Origin: Streptomyces sp. NBC_01429
Lineage (GTDB): Bacteria; Actinomycetota; Actinomycetes; Streptomycetales; Streptomycetaceae
Reading direction: 5' to 3'
Length of the DNA stretch: 64,000 nucleotides
NCBI RefSeq assembly: GCF_036231945.1
Contig: NZ_CP109599.1
Span: forward strand, 6,661,501 to 6,725,500
The notes under the pieces are model-generated. The model ran no database searches, was not told where the DNA came from, and saw nothing but the letters and a program-made list of their open reading frames with translations. Below are positions 1 through 8,400 of the stretch, in pieces (position 1 is the first letter of the stretch; each line of letters starts with the position of its first letter). The translations under genes were made by a program, and so were the position numbers.

Positions 1-558
1 GCGCTGGCCGGCAACCCGAAGGTGCTGCTCTCCGACGAGGCGACCAGCGCGCTCGACCCCGAGACCACCCGCTCCATCCTCCAGCTGCTGCGCGACCTCA
101 ACCAGCAGCTCGGACTGACGGTGCTGCTCATCACGCACGAGATGGAGGTCGTCAAGACGATCTGCGACTCGGCGGCGCTCATGGAGCAGGGCCGCATCGT
201 CGAGTCGGGCACGGTCGCCGAAATCCTCGCCACCCCCGGCTCCGCGCTGGCCGCGGCGCTCTTCCCGGTCAGCGGCGACGCCTCCGGCGACGACCGCACC
301 GTCATCGACGTGACGTTCCACGGCGACGCCGCGACCCAGCCCGTCGTCTCGCAGCTCGCCCGCGTCCACCACATCGACATCTCGATTCTCGGCGCCGCGA
401 TGGACACCGTCGGCGGCAAGCAGGTCGGCCGGATGCGCATCGAGCTGCCCGGCCGTTACGAGGACAACGTCGTGCCGATCGGATTCCTGCGCGAGCGGGG
501 TCTGCAGATCGATGTCCCGGGCCAGGGGCCCGAACCGGTGAAGGACGGTGCCAAGTGA
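1..558 (+). CDS. metN: Methionine ABC transporter ATP-binding protein MetN (3' part; start lies before the window)
   Basis: ATPase subunit of the MetNIQ importer, which drives uptake of methionine at the cytoplasmic face of the membrane. The reading frame is open from base 1, so only the C-terminal 185 residues are present. The visible part begins just before Walker B and the D-loop (LLSDEATSALDPET), followed by the H-loop (LLITHEMEVV). The last ~80 residues form the regulatory ACT-like NIL domain typical of MetN. The Walker A and signature motifs lie upstream, outside the window. The stop overlaps the metI start by four bases (GTGA), which indicates translational coupling. The following metI and metQ genes confirm the assignment. 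Any SAM riboswitch or other leader of this operon would be upstream of the window. Confidence 0.95.
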   Translation, partial: ALAGNPKVLLSDEATSALDPETTRSILQLLRDLNQQLGLTVLLITHEMEVVKTICDSAALMEQGRIVESGTVAEILATPGSALAAALFPVSGDASGDDRTVIDVTFHGDAATQPVVSQLARVHHIDISILGAAMDTVGGKQVGRMRIELPGRYEDNVVPIGFLRERGLQIDVPGQGPEPVKDGAK

Positions 559-1292
559 CCTGGTCCGAGATGCAGCCCCTGCTCACGCAGGCGTGTTGGG
601 ACACGCTCTACATGGTCGGCTGGTCCACGCTCATCGCGATCGTCGGCGGTCTGCCGCTCGGTATCCTGCTCGTCCTCACCGACCGCGGCGGACTGCTCCA
701 GAACACCGTGGCGAGCAGGGTCATCGGGCAGATCGTGAACGTCGCCCGCTCGATGCCGTTCATCATCCTGATGGTCGCGCTGATGGGCTTCACCCGGGTG
801 ATCACCGGGACGACGATCGGCCGCGAGGCCGCCATCGTCCCCCTCGCCGTCGGAGCCATCCCCTTCTTCGCGCGCCTCGTCGAGACGGCTGTGCACGAAG
901 TGGACGGCGGGCTCGTCGAAGCCGTGCAGTCGATGGGCGGCAGTACCTGGACCATCGTCCGCAAGGTCCTCGTGCCGGAATCGCTGCCCTCGCTGATCTC
1001 CTCGGCGACCACCACAATCGTCGCCCTCATCGGCTACTCGGCGATGGCGGGCACGGTCGGCGCGGGCGGGCTCGGCGATATCGCCATCCGCTACGGCTAC
1101 CAGCGCTTCGAGACCGGAATGATGTGGATCACCGTGGCGATCCTCGCCGTGGTCATCTCCGTCATCCAGTTCGCCGGAGACTTCGCCGCGAGCCGGCTGC
1201 GCCGGCGCGGCGGCCACTCCGGGGCGGCGCCGAGGATCCGGCTGCCCAAGGCCAAGGAGCCCGCGACGGCGGACGCCGGCAAGACCGCCTGA
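555..1292 (+). CDS. metI: Methionine ABC transporter permease MetI
   Basis: Membrane permease of the methionine importer, 245 residues, with about five hydrophobic segments (for example around residues 20-45, 60-80, 90-110, 155-185 and 190-215). The EAA-type cytoplasmic loop that docks on MetN is visible as LVEAVQSMGGSTWTIVRKVLVPESLPSL. The GTG start at 555 overlaps the metN stop, so the two are probably translated as a coupled pair. Length and loop match the D-methionine permease family. The Lys/Ala-rich C-terminal tail after about residue 220 is a streptomycete extension. Confidence 0.95.
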   Translation: MTWSEMQPLLTQACWDTLYMVGWSTLIAIVGGLPLGILLVLTDRGGLLQNTVASRVIGQIVNVARSMPFIILMVALMGFTRVITGTTIGREAAIVPLAVGAIPFFARLVETAVHEVDGGLVEAVQSMGGSTWTIVRKVLVPESLPSLISSATTTIVALIGYSAMAGTVGAGGLGDIAIRYGYQRFETGMMWITVAILAVVISVIQFAGDFAASRLRRRGGHSGAAPRIRLPKAKEPATADAGKTA

Positions 1293-1385
1293 CCAACACC
1301 CGGCCCACCACCCCCTCAACGACGGCGCATCGCGCCGGACCCTGCCGGTCGCGGGGTCGACCCACCTTCAGGAAAGGCACTTTTC

Positions 1386-2213
1386 GTGCGTAACGTCGCC
1401 AAGGTCACCACAGCCGTCCTCGCCGCCGGAGCCCTCACCCTCGGCCTCTCCGCCTGCGGCTCGGACAAGGACTCCGCCTCCGACACCAGCGGCCCGCTCA
1501 TCGTCGCCGCGAGCCCCACCCCGCACGCCGAGATCCTCAACTTCGTCAAGAAGAACCTGGCGAAGAAGGCGGGGCTCGACCTGGAGGTCAAGGAGTTCAC
1601 CGACTACGTCACGCCGAACACGGCGACCGAGGACGGGTCCGTGGGCGCCAACTACTTCCAGAACCAGCCGTACCTCGACGACTTCAACAAGAAGAACGGC
1701 ACCCACATCGTGCCCGTCGTCACGGTGCACCTGGAGCCGCTCGGCCTCTACTCCCACAAGATCAAGAAGGTCGACGACCTCAAGAGCGGCGCCACGATCG
1801 CCGTCCCGAACGACACGGTCAACGAGGCACGGGCGCTCAAGCTCCTCGCCGCCGACGGGCTCATCACCCTCAAGGACGGCGCGGGCAACGACGCGACCAT
1901 CAAGGACATCGCGAAGAACCCGAAGAGCCTGAAGTTCAAGGAGCTGGAGGCGGCCCAGACCCCGCGCTCCCTGGGCGACGTGGACGCCGCGGTGATCAAC
2001 GGCAACTACGCCATCTCCTCCGACCTCAAGCCCGCCAAGGACGCCCTCGTCCTGGAGTCCGCCAAGGACAACCCGTACGGCAACTTCCTCGCCGTCAAGA
2101 AGGGCGGCGAGGACGACCCGCGCGTCAAGAAGCTCGCGAAGCTCCTCACCTCGCCCGAGGTCAAGAAGTTCATCGAGGACAAGTACGACGGCTCCGTCAT
2201 CGCGTCCTTCTGA
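1386..2213 (+). CDS. metQ: MetQ-type methionine-binding lipoprotein, copy 1
   Basis: Substrate-binding lipoprotein (NlpA/MetQ family, 275 residues) that delivers methionine to MetI on the outside of the membrane. A signal peptide ends in the lipobox LGLSAC, with the lipidated Cys at residue 24. The mature part has the family hallmarks: EFTDYVTPNTA near residue 75, the IAVPNDTVNEARAL segment, and a C-terminal SPEVKKFI helix. The GTG start is preceded by an AGGAAAGG ribosome-binding site. It follows metI by 93 bases and is directly followed by a second metQ. The two share a 72-base identical tract near the 3' end (2091-2162 and 2941-3012). Confidence 0.93.
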   Translation: MRNVAKVTTAVLAAGALTLGLSACGSDKDSASDTSGPLIVAASPTPHAEILNFVKKNLAKKAGLDLEVKEFTDYVTPNTATEDGSVGANYFQNQPYLDDFNKKNGTHIVPVVTVHLEPLGLYSHKIKKVDDLKSGATIAVPNDTVNEARALKLLAADGLITLKDGAGNDATIKDIAKNPKSLKFKELEAAQTPRSLGDVDAAVINGNYAISSDLKPAKDALVLESAKDNPYGNFLAVKKGGEDDPRVKKLAKLLTSPEVKKFIEDKYDGSVIASF

Positions 2214-2241
2214 TCCCGCCGACTCCGCAGGAAGGCCCACG

Positions 2242-3069
2242 ATGCGCAAGCACGTCATCCCGGCGGCAGCCGCCGCGTTGGCCCTCGGCCTCGGCCTGAC
2301 CGCGTGCGGTTCGGGCTCGGACAGCGGCGGCGGTGACACCGACACCCTGGTCGTCGGCGCCACCGCCGTGCCGGCGGGCGAGGTCCTGTCGTACATCAAG
2401 CAGGACCTCGCCGAGAAGGCGGGCCTCAAGCTGGAGATCAAGGAGTTCACGGACTACGTCCTCCCGAACACCGCGCTCCAGGAGGGCTCGCTCGACGCGA
2501 ACCTCTACCAGAACAAGCCCTTCCTCGACGAGTTCAACGCGTCCAAGAGCACCGACCTGGTCCCGGTGGTCCAGGCGTACCTGCCGCCCATGGGCGTCTA
2601 CTCGAAGAAGATCAAGGACATCGCCGAGCTCGCAGACGGGGCCACCGTCGCCGTGCCCAACGAGACCACCAATGAGGGGCGGGCCCTCAAACTCCTCGCC
2701 GCCAAGGGGCTCATCACCCTCAAGGAGGGCACGGGAACGACCGCGTCCCCCTCGGACATCACGGCCAACCCGAAGCACCTGAAGTTCAAGGAGCTGGAGC
2801 CCGCCCAACTGCCCCGCTCCCTGGACGACGTGGACGCCGCGGTCATCAACAACAACTACGCCCAGGACGCGGGACTCAGCCCCGCCAAGGACGCCATCCT
2901 CCTGGAGTCCGTGGAGAACAACCCCTACGCGAACATCCTGGCCGTCAAGAAGGGCGGCGAGGACGACCCGCGCGTCAAGAAGCTCGCGAAGCTCCTCACC
3001 TCGCCCGAGGTCGGCGCGTTCATCAAGGACAAGTACAAGGGCTCGGTCCTGCCGGTCACTTCAGGCTGA
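2242..3069 (+). CDS. metQ: MetQ-type methionine-binding lipoprotein, copy 2
   Basis: Second NlpA/MetQ lipoprotein, also 275 residues, 28 bases after the first and probably in the same transcript. The lipobox Cys is residue 22 (LGLTAC). Conserved blocks match copy 1 (EFTDYVLPNTA, VAVPNETTNEGRAL), and the 3' region contains a 72-base stretch identical to copy 1, while the rest has diverged. The pair is a tandem duplication. Whether the copies bind the same ligand (L- or D-methionine, or a related compound) cannot be told from sequence. A strong hairpin terminator follows, so this is the last gene of the operon. Confidence 0.92.
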   Translation: MRKHVIPAAAAALALGLGLTACGSGSDSGGGDTDTLVVGATAVPAGEVLSYIKQDLAEKAGLKLEIKEFTDYVLPNTALQEGSLDANLYQNKPFLDEFNASKSTDLVPVVQAYLPPMGVYSKKIKDIAELADGATVAVPNETTNEGRALKLLAAKGLITLKEGTGTTASPSDITANPKHLKFKELEPAQLPRSLDDVDAAVINNNYAQDAGLSPAKDAILLESVENNPYANILAVKKGGEDDPRVKKLAKLLTSPEVGAFIKDKYKGSVLPVTSG

Positions 3070-3085
3070 CCGTCCCTGCCGCCGT

Positions 3086-3120
3086 ACGGGGTCCGCACCA
3101 GCACCCGGTGCGGACCCCGT
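3086..3120 (+). terminator. Hairpin terminator of the met transporter operon
   Basis: Perfect 14-base stem (ACGGGGTCCGCACC and its complement) around a 7-base loop, starting 17 bases after the second metQ stop. There is no U-tract, which is usual for streptomycete terminators. Confidence 0.85.
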
Positions 3121-3216
3121 GGTGCGACTGAGCGCCCCATGCTGCCATGCTGGGCAGTTCAGCAGGCCCGAAGCTTTCCCGCGGGCCCGAAGGTTCCCGA
3201 GGCTACGGAGCGGCGC

Positions 3217-3855
3217 ATGGCCAGCACCTTCCCCAACATCTCCATCAGCACGGAGCGGTTGGTGCTGCGCCCCTTCGAACCGGCGGACATCCCGGCGCAC
3301 ATCGAGATGATGAACGACGAGATGGTCACCGCCTGGACCTCGGTGCCGCACCCCTACACCCGCCAGGACGCCGAGAACTGGGTCGGCACCATCGCCTCCG
3401 CCGAACGGCTCAGGGGACACGGAATCGCCTTCGCCGTCACCGAGTTCCTCACCCAGCGGCTGGTCGGCGTCGTCCGGCTGCGCCGCACCAACTGGCACGC
3501 GCTCGCCACCGAGGCGGCCTACGTCACCGCCCCCTGGGCCCGCGGCGAGGGATACGCCACCGAATCGGCCCTCGCGGTCGCCCAATGGCTCTTCCGCGAC
3601 CAGAAGTTCGAGCGCATCGAAGTACGCACCCCCGCCGGCAACACCGCCTCCCAGCAGGTCGCCCAGAAGATCGGCTGCATCAGCGAGGGCGTTCTGCGCA
3701 ACGCCTGGATAGCGCGCATCCAGACCGAGGACGGCGGCTGGACCGACATCCGCACCGACCTCATCGTCTGGAGCCTGCTGCCCGAGGACCTCGAAGGCGT
3801 CGCCGAACAGATGGCGGACGCCGGTGGCTACGCGTCCTTCACCGACTGGAACTGA
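3217..3855 (+). CDS. GNAT-family N-acetyltransferase, RimJ/RimL type
   Basis: Single-domain GNAT acetyltransferase of 212 residues, probably acetylating an N-terminus or a small amine with acetyl-CoA; the substrate is unknown. The N-terminus ISTERLVLRPFEPADIPAHIEMM is the RimJ/RimL-type opening strand and helix. The acetyl-CoA-binding region is the segment TAPWARGEGYATESALAVAQW, followed by the motif-B strand FERIEVRTPAGNTASQQVAQKIG. I chose the ATG at 3217 because the GGAG just upstream is well placed; the frame stays open further upstream, but that stretch does not resemble the family. It follows the met operon terminator and precedes the corrinoid genes, with no clear functional link to either. 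Confidence 0.85.
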   Translation: MASTFPNISISTERLVLRPFEPADIPAHIEMMNDEMVTAWTSVPHPYTRQDAENWVGTIASAERLRGHGIAFAVTEFLTQRLVGVVRLRRTNWHALATEAAYVTAPWARGEGYATESALAVAQWLFRDQKFERIEVRTPAGNTASQQVAQKIGCISEGVLRNAWIARIQTEDGGWTDIRTDLIVWSLLPEDLEGVAEQMADAGGYASFTDWN

Positions 3856-3971
3856 CGGCAGCCGCCCACAGCCGGTACCGGTACTCTCACCCTGCCCCGC
3901 CCACGCGCCCCGCCCCCTCACCCGCCGGTCACGCCCCGCACCACCACGACAACTCCAGGAGACTGACGACG

Positions 3972-5192
3972 ATGGCCGACCGCGTCACGGTGATCGGCTG
4001 GGACGGCTCGCCCCTGACCGCCGCCGCCAGGTCCGCCCTCGCGGCGGCGACCCTGGTGGCCGGAACCGCGCACCATCTGGCTCTCCCCGAGGTGCCCGCC
4101 GACGCCGAACGCATCCGGCTCGGCTCCATCGACCTGGCCGCCCGCAGGATCGCCGGACACCGCGGCAGCGCCGTGGTCCTCGCCGACGGCGATCCGGGCT
4201 TCTTCGGCGTCGTACGCACCCTGCGCGCGCCCGAGCACGGCCTGGAGGTCGAAGTCGTGCCCGCCGTCTCCGCCGTGGCGAGCGCCTTCGCCCGCGCCGG
4301 GATGGCCTGGGACGACGCCCAGATCGTCGTCGCCCACCGCCGTACGCTGCGCCGCGCCGTCAACGTCTGCCGGGCGCACACCAAGGTCGCCGTGCTCACC
4401 TCCCCGGGCGCCGGGCCCGCCGAACTCGCGCTGCTCCTCGAAGGAGTCCACCGCACCTTCGTCATCTGCGAGGAACTCGGCACCGACCGCGAACAGGTCA
4501 CCGTCCTCACCTCCGACAAGGCCGCCGACCACGTCTGGCGAGACCCCAACGTCGTGATCGTCATCGGCGGGATCGGCACCGCCGTCTCCCCGCCCGGTGG
4601 CTGGATCGCCGGCCGCGACCCCGGCTACCCGCCGGCCGTGCGCGGCTGGGCGCTGCCCACCGAGGAGTACGGCATCGACCTCGACGAGGGCGAGTCGACC
4701 TGGCTGCGCGCGGCCCAGCTGGCCAGGATCGGCGCCAGGACCGGCGATCTCATCTGGGACATCGGCTCCGGCAGCGGCGCGCTCGCCACCGAGGCCGCCC
4801 GCTTCGGCGCCGCCGTGATCGCCGTGGACGACGAGCCGGGCGCCTGCGCCAGCACGGCCGCCGCCGCCCGTCGTGCCGGCGTCCAGCTCCAGGTGGTCCA
4901 GGGCCGGGCGCCGCACGTGCTGGAACGGCTGCCCGAGCCCGATGTCGTACGGATCGGCGGCGGTGGCATCGACGTGGTCATCGCCTGCGCCGACCGCAGG
5001 CCCGAGCGCATCGTCACCCACGCGGCGACGAGGGACGAGGCGGAGGCCGTCGGCAGGGCCCTCGCGGAGGGCGGCTACGCGGTGGAGTGCGCCCTGCTCC
5101 AGTCCGTCGACCTGGACACCGGAGCCTGGTCGGAACGTGAGCGCTCCGTCGTCTTCCTGGTCTCGGGACGGCGACCCGAGAACGCCCCCTGA
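3972..5192 (+). CDS. cobL: Precorrin-6Y C5,15-methyltransferase, decarboxylating (CobL; fused CbiE-CbiT)
   Basis: Corrin-ring enzyme of cobalamin biosynthesis that methylates C5 and C15 with SAM and decarboxylates the C12 acetate side chain. The protein has 406 residues: a CbiE-type tetrapyrrole methylase domain over about 1-200 and a CbiT-type Rossmann methyltransferase over about 225-400. The SAM loop is visible as IWDIGSGSGALATEAARFGA. The ATG at 3972 follows a good AGGAG; the open frame extends some 800 bases further upstream through the GNAT gene, but that is an artefact of high GC. The bluB-cobT fusion and cobA downstream place it in a corrinoid gene group, although most other cob genes are not in this window. 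Confidence 0.92.
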   Translation: MADRVTVIGWDGSPLTAAARSALAAATLVAGTAHHLALPEVPADAERIRLGSIDLAARRIAGHRGSAVVLADGDPGFFGVVRTLRAPEHGLEVEVVPAVSAVASAFARAGMAWDDAQIVVAHRRTLRRAVNVCRAHTKVAVLTSPGAGPAELALLLEGVHRTFVICEELGTDREQVTVLTSDKAADHVWRDPNVVIVIGGIGTAVSPPGGWIAGRDPGYPPAVRGWALPTEEYGIDLDEGESTWLRAAQLARIGARTGDLIWDIGSGSGALATEAARFGAAVIAVDDEPGACASTAAAARRAGVQLQVVQGRAPHVLERLPEPDVVRIGGGGIDVVIACADRRPERIVTHAATRDEAEAVGRALAEGGYAVECALLQSVDLDTGAWSERERSVVFLVSGRRPENAP

Positions 5193-5473
5193 CCCCGTCG
5201 CCGGGCCGCGCGAGGTAGGCTGGCCGATCGTTGTACCGCAGCCGGGCGTTCGTCGCTTCGTTCGTCAATGTCCGGAAAAGGGGCCCGTTTTGGGTGCTGA
5301 TGTGGTACGGCGGTAACCGGGGGGACGCGCGACGTGGCGCAGCCCACAGCAGGCCGTCGTGCGTGCCGCACGGCGCCCACGCTCGTTGTTAATGACGGAC
5401 GCCGGAAGCGTCGCGGATCGGGCGCCCCGGTTGATGGGCCGAAGGAGCAGATTCACATGGGCGAGGGGTACGC
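5193..5473 (+). promoter_or_regulatory. Long leader region before the bluB-cobT fusion
   Basis: 281 bases without a recognisable full gene. A candidate -10 hexamer TAGGCT lies at 5216-5221, which would give a 5' untranslated leader of about 240 bases. The leader contains several GC-rich self-complementary stretches and a more AT-rich spot (GTTGTTAATGACGG, about 5385-5398). I found no B12-box (GCCACTG-like) sequence, so a classical cobalamin riboswitch is not supported. Its 3' end contains a six-codon ORF overlapping the start of the next gene. Confidence 0.35.
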
Positions 5474-5477
5474 ATGA
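5457..5477 (+). CDS. Possible six-residue leader peptide (MGEGYA) overlapping the bluB-cobT start
   Basis: ATG at 5457 has an excellent GAAGGAG ribosome-binding site 10 bases upstream, better than the site before the main start. It encodes M-G-E-G-Y-A and stops at a TGA that overlaps the ATG of the main ORF at 5474 (ATGA). This arrangement would couple initiation at the main ORF to translation of the mini-ORF. It is visible in the sequence, but there is no evidence that it is translated. Confidence 0.35.
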   Translation: MGEGYA

Positions 5478-8400
5478 CTGACACCGGCCAGGTCCCGGGC
5501 GAGGGACTGCCGGAGAACGCAGGCATGGTGGAGCAGCCGGGCACCCCGGCTCCCGGCGCGTACACCTACCTGGACTCCGTCGAGCCCGTACCCGAGGACG
5601 AGGGCATCCTCCTGATGCCGAGCGCGCAGGGCGGGTGGAACAACCCGCAGGTGATCCCCGCCGAGGCGCCGGCCTACGCCGTGCCCGCCGGATACGCGGT
5701 GCCGGAGGGCTACGCGCCGGTGCCCGAGGGCTACGCCGTCCCGGAGGGATACGCGCCGGTCCCGGAGGGCTACGCCGTCCCGGACGGTTACGCCCAGCCC
5801 GTGGCGGAGGCGTACGCGGCTCCCGAACAGCCCGGCGTCGAGCCCCAGGTGCCGCAGGCACCGCCCATAGAACAGCCGGCGCCGATGGCGGAGCCGGTCC
5901 CACCGGCCCAGGTGGAGATCCAGCCACAGGCGCCGGACGGGTACGAGGCGCCGCCCGAGGTCCCGTCGGAGGCAGTGGCCGAGCCGGTCGAGGCCGCCGC
6001 CGGACAGCAGCCGCAGGCACCCGCCGACCCGGAGCAGGCCCCGCACCAGCCGGGCGCCCACGAGGCCGGGGGCCGCGACACCGGCTCGGTGGACCTCAAC
6101 GGCGTACGCATCCCGGCGCCCGCTCCCGCTGCCGCGCGCCCCCAGGCCACGGCACCGGCCGCAGCGCCCGCTCCGGCACGCAGGCCGCTGCACATGGGCC
6201 CCCAGGTACCCGACCCGACGGGCGGCGTGGTCCGCTCGCTGGCCGACCGGGGCCCGGCGGGCGCGCCCACCCAGGCGGTCCGTACGCAGCCCCAGGCGCA
6301 GCCGCAGGTCCAGGTCCAGCCGCAGGCTCAGCCCGTCGCGGAACCGGAGTCGGCGGACGTTCCGAGCGAGGACCCCGCCGCACTGCCGGGCCCGCAGCTC
6401 GGCGAGATCCCCGACATCCCGGCGCAGCCGGAGCCGGCGGCCGAGGTCCCCGTCGCACCCGAGGAGGCCGCGCCGGAACCGGAACCGGTACCCGAGGCGG
6501 TCGTGCCGGAGGCGGTCGCGCCCGAGGTGGTCGTGGCTGAGCCGGAGGCCGTGCCCGAGGCGGTGGCGCCCCCGGAGACCCCAGCAGACGCGGTCGCCCC
6601 GACGCCGGAGGAGGCCCCGGAGCCACAGCGGGCGGCCGAACCGGAGGCAGCGGCGGAACCGGTGGCCGAGGCGCCCGTAGCTCCCGAGGAGGCCCCGCCG
6701 GTGGAGGCGACCGCCCCTGAGCCCGCGCCGGAGCCCGAGGCCGAGGTTCAGGCCGAGCCGGCCGCCCCCGAACCCGCCGTAGCCGAAGAACTCCCGCACC
6801 CCGAGGCGGAGGCCGCACCCGAGGCTGTCCCCGCACCCGCACCCGCACCCGCACCCGCACCCGCACCCGAGCCCGAGGCGGTGCCGGAGCCCGAGCCCGA
6901 GGCGGTGCCGGAGCCCGAGCCCGAGGCGGTGCCGGAGCCCGAGCCCGAGGCCGCACCCGAGCCGACGCCGGTGGCCGCCGAGGCCCCCGCCGCCGACGAG
7001 CCGGTCGCCGTGGCGCAGGCCCCGGTGGAGCCGCAGCCGGAGCCCGTCGCCGTACAGGACGCACCGGAACCGGAACCCGAACCGGAAGCCGAGCCCGCGC
7101 CCGTGGCGGCGGCGGTGGAGGTCGCCCCCGAGCCCGAGCAGCCCGAGGAGGCGGTGGCGCCCGAGCAGTCCGCTCCCGAGCCCGAGGCCCCTTCGGAGGG
7201 CACGGCCGCCGCGTCCGGGTACGACGACGCCGAGCGCGACGCCGTACTCCGCGTGATGCGCGAGCGCCGGGACATCCGTAACGGCTTCCGCTCCGACCCG
7301 ATCCCGCACGAGGTGCTGCTGCGTGTCCTGGAGGCCGCGCACACCGCACCCAGCGTGGGTCACTCGCAGCCCTGGGACTTCGTCGTCATCCGCTCCGCCG
7401 AGACCCGGCGGGCCATGCACGAACTGGCCCAGCGGCAGCGCGACGCGTACGCCACCTCGCTGCCCAAGGGCCGGGCCAAGCAGTTCAAGGAACTGAAGAT
7501 CGAGGCCATCCTCGACACCCCGGTCAACATCGTCGTCACGGCCGACCCGACGCGCGGCGGCCGGCACACCCTCGGCCGGCACACCCAGCCGCAGATGGCG
7601 CCGTACTCCTCCGCGCTCGCCGTCGAGAACCTCTGGCTCGCCGCCCGCGCCGAGGGGCTCGGCGTCGGCTGGGTCAGCTTCTTCGACGAGCGCGAGATGG
7701 TCCGCTCGCTGGGGCTGCCCGATCACCTCGAAGTCGTGGCGTACCTGTGCGTCGGATACGTCGACGAGTTCCCCGAGGAGCCCGAGCTGATGCAGGCGGG
7801 CTGGTCCAAGCGCCGCCCGCTGTCCTGGGTCGTCCACGAGGAGACGTACGGCCGCCGGGCCCTGCCGGGCGAGGAGCCGCACGACCTGCTCCAGGAGACC
7901 GTCGCCGGAATCCGCCCGCTGGACGCCAAGGCGCTGGGCGAGGCGTGGGAACGTCAGAAGCGCATGACGAAACCCGCCGGTGCGCTCGGCATGCTGGAGA
8001 TCATCTCCGCCCAGCTCAGCGGCTTGTCGCGGATGTGCCCGCCGCCCATCCCCGAGCCCGCCGCCGTCGCGATCTTCGCGGGTGACCACGGCGTGCACGC
8101 CCAGGGCGTCACCCCGTGGCCGCGCGAGGTCACCGGCCAGATGGTCGCGAACATCCTGGGCGGCGGCGCGGTGTGCAACGCGTTCGCGAACCAGGTGGGC
8201 GCCGAGGTCTGCGTCGTGGACGTGGGCGTCGCGAGCGACCTCCCGGCCACCCCCGGCCTGCTGCCCCGCAAGGTCCGCGCCGGTACCGCCGACTTCACGA
8301 CGGGCCCCGCCATGACCCGCGAGGAGGTCCTCGCGGCGATCGAGGTCGGCATCGAGACGGCCCGCGACCTGGTGGCCGCGGGCAACAAGGCCCTGCTCAC

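Noticed and set aside
3147..3971. An N-terminal extension of CobL reaching back to 3147
   Set aside because: The open frame upstream of 3972 overlaps the GNAT gene and gives Arg/Gly-rich sequence unlike CbiE; the ATG at 3972 has a proper ribosome-binding site.
5193..5473. A cobalamin riboswitch before bluB-cobT
   Set aside because: No B12-box-like sequence or the usual conserved core was found, although the leader is long enough.
6833..6943. A CRISPR-like array
   Set aside because: The repeats are directly adjacent with no spacers, in frame and inside a coding region; no cas genes are present anywhere in the window.
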